From the NCBI RefSeq assembly GCF_029589495.1, contig NZ_JAAIVF010000003.1:124001-188000 (forward strand): a stretch of DNA of 64,000 nucleotides, written 5' to 3'. This stretch comes from Speluncibacter jeojiensis (GTDB taxonomy: Bacteria > Actinomycetota > Actinomycetes > Mycobacteriales > Mycobacteriaceae). Both the position numbers and the translations under genes were made by a program. This document shows, piece by piece, positions 8,441 to 18,283 of this stretch (positions are counted from its first letter, which is position 1; each line of letters opens with the position of its first letter). The notes beneath the pieces were generated by a model. The model saw only the letters and a program-made list of their open reading frames with translations. It did not search any database and was not told the origin of the DNA.

Positions 8441-8473
8441 CTCGTATTGCCCTCGCGTGGGCACTGATGCACC

Positions 8474-9439
8474 ATGAACTCCGTGTCCGCGTTGGTCTTC
8501 GCCGTCCTCGCACTGGTCCTGGCCGGGCCGGTACCCACGGCCCTGAGTCGTGCCCAGTGGCCGTACCGGGCCCCGCGCGCCGCACTGGTGCTCTGGCAGG
8601 CGATCGCGATCGCGGCCGTGCTGTCCGCCTTCAGCTCGGGACTGGCCATCGCAAGCCGACTGCTCATCCTCGGCCCGGACGGCCGGCCCACGACCGCCCC
8701 CACCGAGGAGATCGCCGCGCTCGGCCTGCCGCTGTGGCTCGCGGCGGTGGCCGTCTTCGCACTGACCCTGCTGGTCGGCGCCAAGCTCATCTACTCGATC
8801 GTGCTGGTCGGTGTGCACACCCGCCGACGCCGGGCACGTCATCGCATGCTCGTCGACCTGCTCGACCGGTCCACCAACGAGCACATCCCGCCCGGTAGGG
8901 CCGACGTGCGGGCGACGGAGCTGCGCGTCCTCGACGCCGCAGAACCGGTCGCCTACTGCTTGCCCGGGCTCCGCCGCCGGATCGTGCTCAGCGAGGGCAC
9001 CTTCGCCAGCCTCGGCGACGAAGAGATCACCGCGATCCTCTCCCACGAACGCGCACACCTGCGCGCCCGGCACGACCTTGTCCTGGAGGCGTTCGGCGCC
9101 GTCCACCAGGCCTTCCCGAGGATCGTGCGCAGCCGGACCGCGCTCGGCTCGGTGCGGCTGCTGGTCGAGTTGCTCGCCGACGACTCCGCACGCCGGGTCA
9201 CCGGCGCTCCCCCGCTGGCGCGCGCACTGGTGACGTGCGCCAACTCGACGGCACCCGCCGGTGCGCTCGCCGCGGGCGGGCCGACCACCCTGTTGCGCGT
9301 ACAGCGCCTCGGCGCGGGCGGCAACGACGCCCGCACCGCCGCGGCCGCCTACATCGCCTCCGCCGCGATCCTCGTCGTGCCGACGATCGCCGTCGCGGTG
9401 CCGTGGCTGGTGGAACTGCAGCGCCTGCTGCGCTACTGA
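8474..9439 (+). CDS. M56-family membrane metallopeptidase, BlaR1-like without sensor domain
   Basis: Membrane protease of 321 residues (Rv1845c-like). Membrane helices lie near 5-20, 38-58, 80-105 and at the C-terminus (about 290-312). The zinc motif HExxH is HERAH in ILSHERAHLRARHD near residue 195, with a downstream acidic stretch VELLADD that can supply the third ligand. Unlike staphylococcal BlaR1 it has no penicillin-binding domain, so what triggers it is unknown. It presumably inactivates the neighbouring BlaI repressor. Confidence 0.85.
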   Translation: MNSVSALVFAVLALVLAGPVPTALSRAQWPYRAPRAALVLWQAIAIAAVLSAFSSGLAIASRLLILGPDGRPTTAPTEEIAALGLPLWLAAVAVFALTLLVGAKLIYSIVLVGVHTRRRRARHRMLVDLLDRSTNEHIPPGRADVRATELRVLDAAEPVAYCLPGLRRRIVLSEGTFASLGDEEITAILSHERAHLRARHDLVLEAFGAVHQAFPRIVRSRTALGSVRLLVELLADDSARRVTGAPPLARALVTCANSTAPAGALAAGGPTTLLRVQRLGAGGNDARTAAAAYIASAAILVVPTIAVAVPWLVELQRLLRY

Positions 9440-9510
9440 GCCGGCGGCGGCCCGGCGACCCAGTGGGACCCGAGTTCAGTTTTGTTTCGACACAGGGGAA
9501 GCTGTTACCC

Positions 9511-10971
9511 ATGACTTCTGCTACCTCCGATTCATCGTCGACGGCCCGCGCCCAGATCGGCGTCACCGGTCTCGCGGTCATGGGCTCGAACATCGCCCGC
9601 AACCTGGCCCGGCACGGCCACACCGTGGCGCTGCACAACCGCAGCATCGCCAAGACCGATGCGTTGATCGCGGAGCACGGCGACGAAGGCGACTTCGTCC
9701 GCACCGAGACCGTCGAGGAGTTCGTTGCCGCGCTGCAGAAGCCGCGGCGGGTGCTGATCATGGTCAAGGCCGGCGAGGCGACGGACGCGGTCATCGAGGA
9801 ACTCGCCGGCGCCATGGAGACCGGCGACATCATCATCGACGGCGGCAATGCGCTGTACACCGACACGATCCGCCGCGAGGCGGCGCTGCGCGAGCGCGGC
9901 CTGCACTTCGTCGGGGCCGGCATCTCCGGCGGCGAGGAGGGCGCGCTCAACGGCCCGTCGATCATGCCCGGCGGTCCGAAGGAGTCCTACGAGGCGCTCG
10001 GTCCGCTGCTCGAGTCGATCGCTGCGCAGGTCGACGGCGTGCCGTGCTGCACCCACATCGGTCCCGACGGCTCCGGCCACTTCGTGAAGATGGTGCACAA
10101 CGGCATCGAGTACGCCGACATGCAGCTGATCGGCGAGGCGTACAACCTGTTCCGGGATGCGCTCGGTTACGACGCCGACCGGATCGCCGACGTGTTCACC
10201 GAGTGGAACTCCGGCGAACTCGAGAGCTACCTCGTCGAGATCACCGCCGAGGTGCTGCAGCAGAAGGACGCGAAGACCGGTAAGCCGCTCGTCGACGTCA
10301 TCGTCGACGCCGCCGAGCAGAAGGGCACCGGCCGCTGGACCGTCAAGTCCGCGCTCGACCTCGGCGTCCCCGTGACCGGCATCGCCGAGGCGGTGTTCGC
10401 CCGCGCGCTGTCCGGCTCCCGCGACCAGCGCAAGGCCGCGCAGGGACTGGCCTCGGGCGCCCTCGGCGCCAAGCCCACCGACGCCGAGCAGTTCACCGAG
10501 GACATCCGCCAAGCGCTGTACGCCTCCAAGATCGTCGCGTACGCGCAGGGCTTCGATCAGATCCGCGCCGGCAGCGACGAGTACGGCTGGGATCTCACCC
10601 CCGGCGACATGGCGACGATCTGGCGTGGCGGCTGCATCATCCGCGCCCGTTTCCTCAACCGCATCAAGGAGGCGTACGACACGAACCCGGCGTTGACGTC
10701 GCTGATCGTGGAGCCGTACTTCCGTGAGGCCATCGAGAACGCGATCGACTCGTGGCGCCGCGTCGTCGTCACCGCCACCCAGCTCGGCATCCCGGTGCCG
10801 GCCTTCGCCTCGTCGCTGTCGTACTACGACGGCCTGCGCGCCGAGCGCCTGCCCGCCGCGCTCACGCAGGGCCAGCGCGACTTCTTCGGCGCCCACACCT
10901 ACGAGCGGATCGACGCCGACGGAAAGTTCCACACGCTGTGGAGCGGCGACCACAGCGAAGTGTCCGCCTGA
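9511..10971 (+). CDS. gnd: 6-phosphogluconate dehydrogenase, decarboxylating
   Basis: Pentose phosphate pathway enzyme of 486 residues that oxidises 6-phosphogluconate to ribulose 5-phosphate and CO2 with NADP. It has the coenzyme motif GVTGLAVMGSNIARN near residue 17, the signature IMPGGPKESYE, and the catalytic Lys/Asn segment HFVKMVHNGIEYADMQ near 190. Length fits the long, dimeric type. The ATG at 9511 follows ACAGGGGAA; the longer upstream frame is not needed. It follows the M56 peptidase gene by 71 bases, as gnd1 does in M. tuberculosis. Confidence 0.95.
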   Translation: MTSATSDSSSTARAQIGVTGLAVMGSNIARNLARHGHTVALHNRSIAKTDALIAEHGDEGDFVRTETVEEFVAALQKPRRVLIMVKAGEATDAVIEELAGAMETGDIIIDGGNALYTDTIRREAALRERGLHFVGAGISGGEEGALNGPSIMPGGPKESYEALGPLLESIAAQVDGVPCCTHIGPDGSGHFVKMVHNGIEYADMQLIGEAYNLFRDALGYDADRIADVFTEWNSGELESYLVEITAEVLQQKDAKTGKPLVDVIVDAAEQKGTGRWTVKSALDLGVPVTGIAEAVFARALSGSRDQRKAAQGLASGALGAKPTDAEQFTEDIRQALYASKIVAYAQGFDQIRAGSDEYGWDLTPGDMATIWRGGCIIRARFLNRIKEAYDTNPALTSLIVEPYFREAIENAIDSWRRVVVTATQLGIPVPAFASSLSYYDGLRAERLPAALTQGQRDFFGAHTYERIDADGKFHTLWSGDHSEVSA

Positions 10972-10997
10972 CCGACCACAGCACGCCTGTCCCGGCC

Positions 10998-11025
10998 GGC
11001 CGCGCATCTCACCGGATGCGCGGCC
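10998..11025. terminator. Bidirectional hairpin between gnd and the DUF4262 gene
   Basis: Arms GGCCGCGCATC (10998-11008) and its complement (11015-11025) with a 6-base loop, extended by outer GC pairs, lie between two convergent genes. There is no T-tract. Confidence 0.6.
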
Positions 11026-11048
11026 GCCGGCGTCACCGGGCCGCCGTC

Positions 11049-11537
11049 TCACCCGGTGAGCGCCGCCCCCGGCGGTGGACCCAGCACCGGTTGCACGATC
11101 ATCGAGCATTCGCTGCCCTCCCAGGGCAGCTGCCCCTGTCCGTCGGCCCACACGGTCTGCATGGCGCGCACCCGGCCGCGCCCGTAGATCCGCTGCGCCA
11201 TCGCCAGCCAGTCGACGCAGCAGCCGTGCACGTCGACCAGGTACACGTCCAGCCTGCCGACGCTCCACCGGTCGCCGGCCTGCAGCACCGCACCGTCGAG
11301 CACCTGCCCGGACAGTTGGTTGAGCACCAGCGCCGACAACTCCGCATCGCGCCCGGTCATGATCAGTTCCGGCTGGTCGATCGCCGTCAGGCCCACGGTG
11401 TAGGCGAACGCCGGGGAGATCCCGCGCTCGTCCACCGCCGATTCGACGTACTGGATCGCCCGCCCGTACCGCGCCACCTTCCGCTCGACCTCGGTCCGGT
11501 ATTTCCTCATGGACATCCCGCCGCACATCTCGCACAT
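11049..11537 (-). CDS. DUF4262-family protein
   Basis: Protein of 162 residues with the pattern of DUF4262: an N-terminal pair MCEMCGG, then AIQYVESAVDERGISPAFAYTVGLTAIDQPEL, and a central VDVHGCCVDWLAMAQRIYG. The start is fixed at ATG 11537 by a GGAGGT site 6 bases upstream; an earlier ATG at 11558 is in frame but lacks one. Function is unknown. Confidence 0.78.
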   Translation of the reverse strand: MCEMCGGMSMRKYRTEVERKVARYGRAIQYVESAVDERGISPAFAYTVGLTAIDQPELIMTGRDAELSALVLNQLSGQVLDGAVLQAGDRWSVGRLDVYLVDVHGCCVDWLAMAQRIYGRGRVRAMQTVWADGQGQLPWEGSECSMIVQPVLGPPPGAALTG

Positions 11538-11673
11538 CGGAGTACCTCCATCGGTCATGTGGTCCCATCACGCCGTCTCGTCGATCAGCCACGCCATGCC
11601 GTCGATCAGCCCTGCATCGAACTCACGTTTGATCGAACCTGTGTGCGACTAGTGTGCACCACCGGACCGACAA

Positions 11674-13071
11674 GTGCACGCGATGCGGTCCGGTAGCGTG
11701 CCCCGGGTGGACAGCGAGCACCGGACACCGGATCAGACCGACGGGCCGACCCCGGATCGGGTGCCCGCGCCGCCGGCGACATTCGCCGACCTGGGCTGCC
11801 CGCCGGCGCTCGTGCACGCCCTCAAACGTTCCGCGCTCACCACCGCGCGCCCGATCCAGGCAGCCGCGATCCCCGACGCCCTCGCCGGCCGCGATGTGCT
11901 CGGCCGCGCGCCGACCGGGTCGGGCAAGACCCTCGCGTTCGGCCTGCCCATGCTGCTGCGGCTGCGCGGCGGCGCCAGCAAGCCGGCGCATCCGCGTGCG
12001 CTCGTGCTGGTGCCGACCCGTGAGCTGGCGTTACAGGTCGTCGACGCGCTCGACGACCCCGCCCTCGCGCTGGGGCTGCGGGTCGCCGCGGTCGTGGGCG
12101 GCGTGCCGCTTGCGCGCCAGGCCCAGGTACTCGGCCGCGGGATCGACCTGGTCGTCGCCACACCCGGGCGCCTCGCCGACCACGTGGCCCGCGGCACCGT
12201 CGCGCTCGACCACGTGGTCACGACCACTCTCGACGAGGCCGACCACCTCGCCGAGCTCGGCTTCGTCCCGCAGGTGCGCGCGCTGCTCGACCGCACGCCG
12301 CCGAGCGGCCAGCGGCTGCTCTTCTCCGCGACCCTCGACGAGGACGTCGCCGCGCTGATCGACGACTATCTGCGCGACCCGGTCACCCACACTGCGGTGG
12401 CCGAGCCGACGCCGGCGCCGCGGATGCGCCACCACCTGTTCGTCGTCGCCGAGCGGGACAAGGACGCGGTCGTCGACCGGATCGCCGCACGCCGCGGCCG
12501 CACGATCGTGTTCGTGCGCACCAAGTCGGCCGTCGACGCTCTCGCCGCGCGGTTGCGTGCGGCGGGTGTGGTCGCCGACGGGCTGCACGGCGATCTGACC
12601 CAGCCGAAACGCGTGCGCGCGCTCAACCTGTTCCGTGACGGCACCACGCCGGTGCTCGTCAGCACCGACGTCGCCGCGCGGGGCATCCACGTCGACGACA
12701 TCGGGGTCGTGCTCCACGCCGACCCCGCCGGCACTGCCAAGGACTACCTGCACCGCGCCGGCCGCACCGCGCGGGCGGACGCCTCCGGGGTCGTGATCAC
12801 CGTGGTCACCGAGACCGAACTCCCCGGCGCGCGGGCCGTGCTGCGGCAGGCGCAGATCGACGCCGAGCCCCTCCGGGTCCGCCCCGACAGCGCGGAGTTG
12901 CGCGAGATCACCGGGGCGCGCGAGCCGTCCGGGCGGCCGATCCCCGCGACCCCGCCCACACCCGAACCGGCCGCCGAGCCGCAGCGCACCGCGCGGAACC
13001 CGGGCCGCGACCGCCGGCCGACGCACCGCGGCCGGGGGCCCGCTCCGGGTCGGCGCTCACGCCGAAAATGA
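11674..13071 (+). CDS. DEAD-box ATP-dependent RNA helicase
   Basis: RNA helicase of about 465 residues. The Q motif TFADLGCPPALVHALKRSALTTARPIQ is split by no gap, Walker A is APTGSGKT (near 80), motif Ia is VPTREL, motif II LDEADHL (a DEAD variant, near 188), motif III SAT, and motif VI HRAGRTAR (near 361). A basic Arg/Pro-rich tail follows the helicase core and probably contacts RNA. The start is uncertain: GTG 11674 and GTG 11707 are both possible. It is inserted between gnd and guaB1, where M. tuberculosis has no such gene. Confidence 0.9.
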   Translation: MHAMRSGSVPRVDSEHRTPDQTDGPTPDRVPAPPATFADLGCPPALVHALKRSALTTARPIQAAAIPDALAGRDVLGRAPTGSGKTLAFGLPMLLRLRGGASKPAHPRALVLVPTRELALQVVDALDDPALALGLRVAAVVGGVPLARQAQVLGRGIDLVVATPGRLADHVARGTVALDHVVTTTLDEADHLAELGFVPQVRALLDRTPPSGQRLLFSATLDEDVAALIDDYLRDPVTHTAVAEPTPAPRMRHHLFVVAERDKDAVVDRIAARRGRTIVFVRTKSAVDALAARLRAAGVVADGLHGDLTQPKRVRALNLFRDGTTPVLVSTDVAARGIHVDDIGVVLHADPAGTAKDYLHRAGRTARADASGVVITVVTETELPGARAVLRQAQIDAEPLRVRPDSAELREITGAREPSGRPIPATPPTPEPAAEPQRTARNPGRDRRPTHRGRGPAPGRRSRRK

Positions 13072-14535
<1,464 letters not shown>

Positions 14536-14595
14536 CGATCACACCCGCGTTCGGGCGCACCACCGCGGGTGATCGGTAGAATCTCGCTCAGCCCC

Positions 14596-14643
14596 GGCGA
14601 CCGCGGCGGCCGCAGGCAGCTGTCCTGCCGCACCACGGTCGCC
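14596..14643 (+). other. Structured region between guaB1 and the small coupled gene
   Basis: An 8-base perfect stem (14596-14603 with 14636-14643) encloses an inner GCAGG/CCTGC stem. It lies 22 bases before the ribosome site AGGAAGGA of the next gene. It could be a weak terminator of guaB1 or a 5' leader structure. No known riboswitch consensus is recognisable. Confidence 0.4.
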
Positions 14644-14665
14644 CCACCCGACAGGAAGGACCCCG

Positions 14666-14851
14666 GTGCCCACGGCACCCGCCACCAACGTCGTCAGCAA
14701 CGACTCCGCCGGACCCACGCCCGCCGGAGGCACCGGCACCCCAGGCTCCACGGCGGACGGATCCGCCGACAGCTGCTCTACGGAGGGCTGCCCTACCGAG
14801 CCGGGGGACAAACCCGGCTCGCCCCGCACGGCCACCGCAGGTGAGCGATGA
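14666..14851 (+). CDS. Small Thr/Gly/Pro-rich protein, translationally coupled
   Basis: Predicted 61-residue protein beginning (V)PTAPATNVVSNDSAG and ending KPGSPRTATAGER. It is low-complexity, with two cysteines near the middle (SCSTEGCP). A good AGGAAGGA site lies 5 bases before the GTG, and its stop overlaps the next start as ATGA, a hallmark of translational coupling. It could be a leader peptide that sets translation of the DUF21/CBS gene. I know no homologue. Confidence 0.5.
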   Translation: MPTAPATNVVSNDSAGPTPAGGTGTPGSTADGSADSCSTEGCPTEPGDKPGSPRTATAGER

Positions 14852-16221
14852 ACATCGTCATCACGATCGCCAGCCTGATCGGCTTCCTGGCCCTGACCCT
14901 CGGCACGGCACTGTTCGTCTCCGCCGAATTCGCCCTGACCGCCCTCGAGAAAAGCACCGTCGACGCCCACGCGCGCGACGGTGACCGCCGCTCGCGGCAG
15001 GTCCAGCATGCGCACCGCACGCTGTCGTTCCAGCTTTCCGGCGCACAGCTCGGCATCACCATCACGACACTGATCACCGGTTATCTCGCGGAGCCGGTGC
15101 TGGTCCGGATCTTCGGTCCCGCACTGCGCGCGGTCGGCCTGCCCGAGTCCGCGGCATCCTGGGTCTCGCTGGTGCTGGCACTGCTGCTCGCGACCTCGCT
15201 GTCGATGATCCTGGGCGAACTGGTGCCCAAGAACCTGGCCATCGCCCATCCGCTCAAGACGGCACGCGCGACCGCCGGGTTGCAGGCCGGGTTCTCCCGC
15301 GTTTTCAAGTGGGCGATCACCGGGCTCAACTCCAGCGCGAACTGGATCGTGCGCCGGTTCGGCGTCGAGCCGGCCGACGAACTGCACTCGGCCCGATCCC
15401 CGCAGGAACTGGGCTCGCTGGTGCGGAACTCGGCGCTGCGCGGTTCGCTGGACGCCGGCACCGCGCGGCTGGTCGACCGGTCCCTGCAGTTCGGGGAACG
15501 CACCGCGGAGGAATTGATGACCCCGCGGGTCAAGGTCGAGGTGCTGGCCGCCACCGACACCGTCGCCGACCTGCTCGCCGCCTCCGAACGGACCGGGTTC
15601 TCCCGGTTCCCCGTCGTCCGCGGCGACCTCGACGACACCCTCGGCGTCGTGCACGTCAAGCAGGCGTTCGCCGTGCCCGGACCTGACCGGCCCACCACCG
15701 CGCTGGACGCGCTGGTCAGCGCGGTGCCGGTCGTGCCCGCCAGCCTCGACGGGGATTCGCTGATGGAGCAGATCCGCGCCGACGGCATGCAGGTCGCGCT
15801 GGTGGTCGACGAGTACGGCGGCACCGCCGGCGTGGTCACCATGGAGGACCTCATCGAGGAGATCCTCGGCGACGTCAAGGACGAGCACGACAGCGAGCCC
15901 GCCAATGTGCAGCGCACCGCGGACGGCTGGCTGTGCTCCGGCCTGCTGCGCATCGACGAACTGAGCGACGCACTGGGACAACCGATTCCGGAAGGCGAGT
16001 ACGACACCCTCGGCGGTCTGCTGCTCGCCGACCTCGGCCGAATCCCGGTCGAGGGCGACGAGGTGACGCTGCCGTTCGGTCCGGAGGGCGAACCGCACGA
16101 ACAGTGGCACGCCCGCATCGTCCGGATGGACGGTCGCCGCATCGACCGGGTCGCGTTGACCACCGAGTTGACCGCCGATCCCGAGTCCCTGGGCGGCAAG
16201 GGAGGCGATTCCGATGCCTGA
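14848..16221 (+). CDS. DUF21/CBS/CorC_HlyC membrane protein
   Basis: Membrane protein of 457 residues (Rv1842c-like, hemolysin C/CNNM type). An N-terminal DUF21 domain (about 1-185) with ALFVSAEFALTALEKS and LSGAQLGITITTLITGYLAEP carries the membrane helices. A CBS pair follows (about 205-335), with EELMTPRVKVEV and VVDEYGGTAGVVTMEDLIEEILGDVKDE, then a C-terminal CorC_HlyC domain. Relatives are linked to magnesium or cobalt transport; direct transport is unproven. It overlaps the next paralogue by 8 bases. Confidence 0.88.
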   Translation: MNIVITIASLIGFLALTLGTALFVSAEFALTALEKSTVDAHARDGDRRSRQVQHAHRTLSFQLSGAQLGITITTLITGYLAEPVLVRIFGPALRAVGLPESAASWVSLVLALLLATSLSMILGELVPKNLAIAHPLKTARATAGLQAGFSRVFKWAITGLNSSANWIVRRFGVEPADELHSARSPQELGSLVRNSALRGSLDAGTARLVDRSLQFGERTAEELMTPRVKVEVLAATDTVADLLAASERTGFSRFPVVRGDLDDTLGVVHVKQAFAVPGPDRPTTALDALVSAVPVVPASLDGDSLMEQIRADGMQVALVVDEYGGTAGVVTMEDLIEEILGDVKDEHDSEPANVQRTADGWLCSGLLRIDELSDALGQPIPEGEYDTLGGLLLADLGRIPVEGDEVTLPFGPEGEPHEQWHARIVRMDGRRIDRVALTTELTADPESLGGKGGDSDA

Positions 16222-17314
16222 TCTGTGGGGAATCCTGCTCACAATCGCGCTGCTCGCCGGCAACGCGTTCTTCGTCGCCGCCGAGTTCGCGCTGATCTCC
16301 GCGCGCCGCGACCGGCTCGAGGCGCTGCACGAGCAGGGCAAGAAGCGCGCGATGACGGTGATCCATGCGGGCGAACACCTGTCGCTGATGCTCGCCGGCG
16401 CCCAGCTGGGCATCACCATCTGTTCGATCGTGCTGGGCAAGGTCGGCGAGCCCGCGATCGCGCATCTGATCGAGAAGCCACTCGACCTCATCGGGGCGCC
16501 CGAGGCGCTGCTGCACCCGATCGCCTTCGCGATCGCGTTGGCGCTGGTGGCGTTCCTGCACATCCTGCTCGGCGAGATGGTGCCGAAGAACCTGGCCATC
16601 GCCGGTCCCGAGCGGGCCGCGATGCTGCTGGTGCCCGCGCACCTCGCGTTCATCCGGCTCGCCCGGCCGGTGATCGCGTTCTACAACTGGTGCGCGAACG
16701 CGGTGCTGCGGGCCATGGGGGTGCGTCCGACCGACGAGCTCGACACCACGGTGTCGGTGCTCGAACTCTCGGAGATGATCGGCGAATCGCGATCCGAGGG
16801 TCTGCTCGACGCCGAGGAGCACCAGCGGCTGACCCGCGCGCTGACCACCACCGGCCGCACGGTCGCCGAGGTGATGATCCCGCTGGCGCAGGTGCGGACC
16901 GTACCACTGTCGGTCGGCGGACCGACCTTGGGTTCGGTCGAGCGTGCCGTGGTCGAGACCGGGTACTCGCGCTATCCGGTGCGCGCCCGCGGTGGTCAGC
17001 TGGTCGGGTACGTGCACCTGAAGGACGTTCTGACCGAGGTGAGCGACGCCGACGCCGGCCCCGACACCCGGATACCGCTCTCGCAGGTTCGAGCGCTGCC
17101 CCGCGTCGCCGATGACACCCTGCTCGACGAGGCGCTGGCGACGCTGCGGCGTTCGAGCAGCCACCTCGGTTCGGTCACCCGGTGGTCGCCCGAGGTCGGC
17201 CGGCGGGTGCTGGTCGGGATCATCGCACTCGAGGATCTGGTCGAAGAGTTCGTCGGCACGGTGCGTGACAGCACGCACCGCGCCGATCCCCCGCCGCAGG
17301 GCATCGACCGGTGA
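16214..17314 (+). CDS. DUF21/CBS membrane protein, paralogue
   Basis: Protein of 366 residues (Rv1841c-like) with the same DUF21 membrane domain (FFVAAEFALISARRDRLEA, LAGAQLGITICSIVLGKVGEPA) and a CBS pair, but without the C-terminal CorC_HlyC domain of its partner. Paired long and short DUF21 proteins in one operon are typical of mycobacteria and suggest a heteromeric complex. Translation is coupled to the upstream gene by an 8-base overlap. Confidence 0.87.
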   Translation: MPDLWGILLTIALLAGNAFFVAAEFALISARRDRLEALHEQGKKRAMTVIHAGEHLSLMLAGAQLGITICSIVLGKVGEPAIAHLIEKPLDLIGAPEALLHPIAFAIALALVAFLHILLGEMVPKNLAIAGPERAAMLLVPAHLAFIRLARPVIAFYNWCANAVLRAMGVRPTDELDTTVSVLELSEMIGESRSEGLLDAEEHQRLTRALTTTGRTVAEVMIPLAQVRTVPLSVGGPTLGSVERAVVETGYSRYPVRARGGQLVGYVHLKDVLTEVSDADAGPDTRIPLSQVRALPRVADDTLLDEALATLRRSSSHLGSVTRWSPEVGRRVLVGIIALEDLVEEFVGTVRDSTHRADPPPQGIDR

Positions 17315-17324
17315 GCCCGGGCCG

Positions 17325-18185
17325 ATGACCGGCACCACCGTGCTGGCCCGGTCGCAGTGGCAGTCCCTGCGTGACCGTCACCGCGACCGGGTCGACACCC
17401 TCATCGGCCCGCACCGCGACCGGGGCGGCCGCAAGCACCCGGTGGTCGACTTCCTGTTCACCTACTACAGTTTCCGGCCGGCGCAGCTGCTGCGCTGGCA
17501 TCCCGGCTTCGGCGTCACCCTCGAGGGCGGCGACGAGTACGCGGACCGGCGCGGCTATCACCGCACCACGGCGGGCGTCACCGTCGACCCGGCGTTCCTG
17601 GCACGGCGGCGCGACGCGGTCGAGTACGCGGCCGCGCTGACCGCGGCAACCGCGGGGCGCCCGCCGCGGCTGTCCTGTTTCGGGCTGCACGAGTGGGCGA
17701 TGGTGTACCGGTCCGACGAGACCCGTCATCCCGTGCCGCTGCGCCTCGGCGCGGACGGCACCGACCGGGTCGTCGAGTCCGCGGAGATCCGTTGCAGCCA
17801 CTACGACGCGTTCCGCTTCTTCACCCCGGAGGCGGTGCCGCTGAACATCGAGCCGCTGACCCGCGCCGACCAGGTCGCACGCGAACAGCCGGGCTGCCTG
17901 CACGCCAACATGGACCTGTACAAGCTGTGTTACAAGCTCAGCCCGCTGATCGACAGCGACCTGACCGTCGACTGCTTCGAATTGGCCTGGGACGCACGCG
18001 AACTCGACATGCGCGCCAGCCCCTATGACCTGCGGGACCTCGGCTACGAGCCGGTGCCGATCGAGACTCCGCAGGGCCGCGCCGCCTACGTCCGCGAACA
18101 GTCGGCACTGGCCGAGCGCGCGGCGGTGCTGCGGGAGCTGCTGACCAGGCAGTGCCGCGCGCTGGCCACCCTCGCGCGCGCCTGA
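17325..18185 (+). CDS. Conserved actinobacterial protein, sometimes annotated 3-methyladenine DNA glycosylase
   Basis: Protein of 286 residues starting MTGTTVLARSQWQSLRDRH. The segment KHPVVDFLFTYYSFRPAQLLRWHPG and the later CLHANMDLYKLCYKLSPLIDSDL are strongly conserved in actinobacterial homologues as I remember them. Such proteins are often named 3-methyladenine DNA glycosylase, but I see no helix-hairpin-helix or other glycosylase motif, so I treat that name as unproven. It lies 10 bases after the CBS gene and is probably in the same transcript. Confidence 0.65.
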   Translation: MTGTTVLARSQWQSLRDRHRDRVDTLIGPHRDRGGRKHPVVDFLFTYYSFRPAQLLRWHPGFGVTLEGGDEYADRRGYHRTTAGVTVDPAFLARRRDAVEYAAALTAATAGRPPRLSCFGLHEWAMVYRSDETRHPVPLRLGADGTDRVVESAEIRCSHYDAFRFFTPEAVPLNIEPLTRADQVAREQPGCLHANMDLYKLCYKLSPLIDSDLTVDCFELAWDARELDMRASPYDLRDLGYEPVPIETPQGRAAYVREQSALAERAAVLRELLTRQCRALATLARA

Positions 18186-18283
18186 GCTGGGACGACACGG
18201 CGCCCGCATAGACTCGGCGCGGTCATGGTCGGCGCGATCGAGCGCGCCGACCGAAGTACTCGTGTGAACGGCTGGGAGGCCCG

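Noticed and set aside
9532-11592. Very long open frame (686 codons) antisense to gnd and the DUF4262 gene
   Set aside because: High-GC DNA gives long antisense frames. Its translation is Arg/Ala/Gly/Val-rich without motifs, and gnd on the plus strand is unambiguous.
14575-14660. Possible M-box or other metal riboswitch upstream of the CorC-like genes
   Set aside because: Stems exist, but none of the conserved M-box sequence blocks can be recognised; kept only as an unnamed structure.
14539-16653. Long antisense frame (704 codons) opposite the two DUF21/CBS genes
   Set aside because: Same GC artefact. The plus-strand genes have clear domains, coupled starts and family-like lengths.
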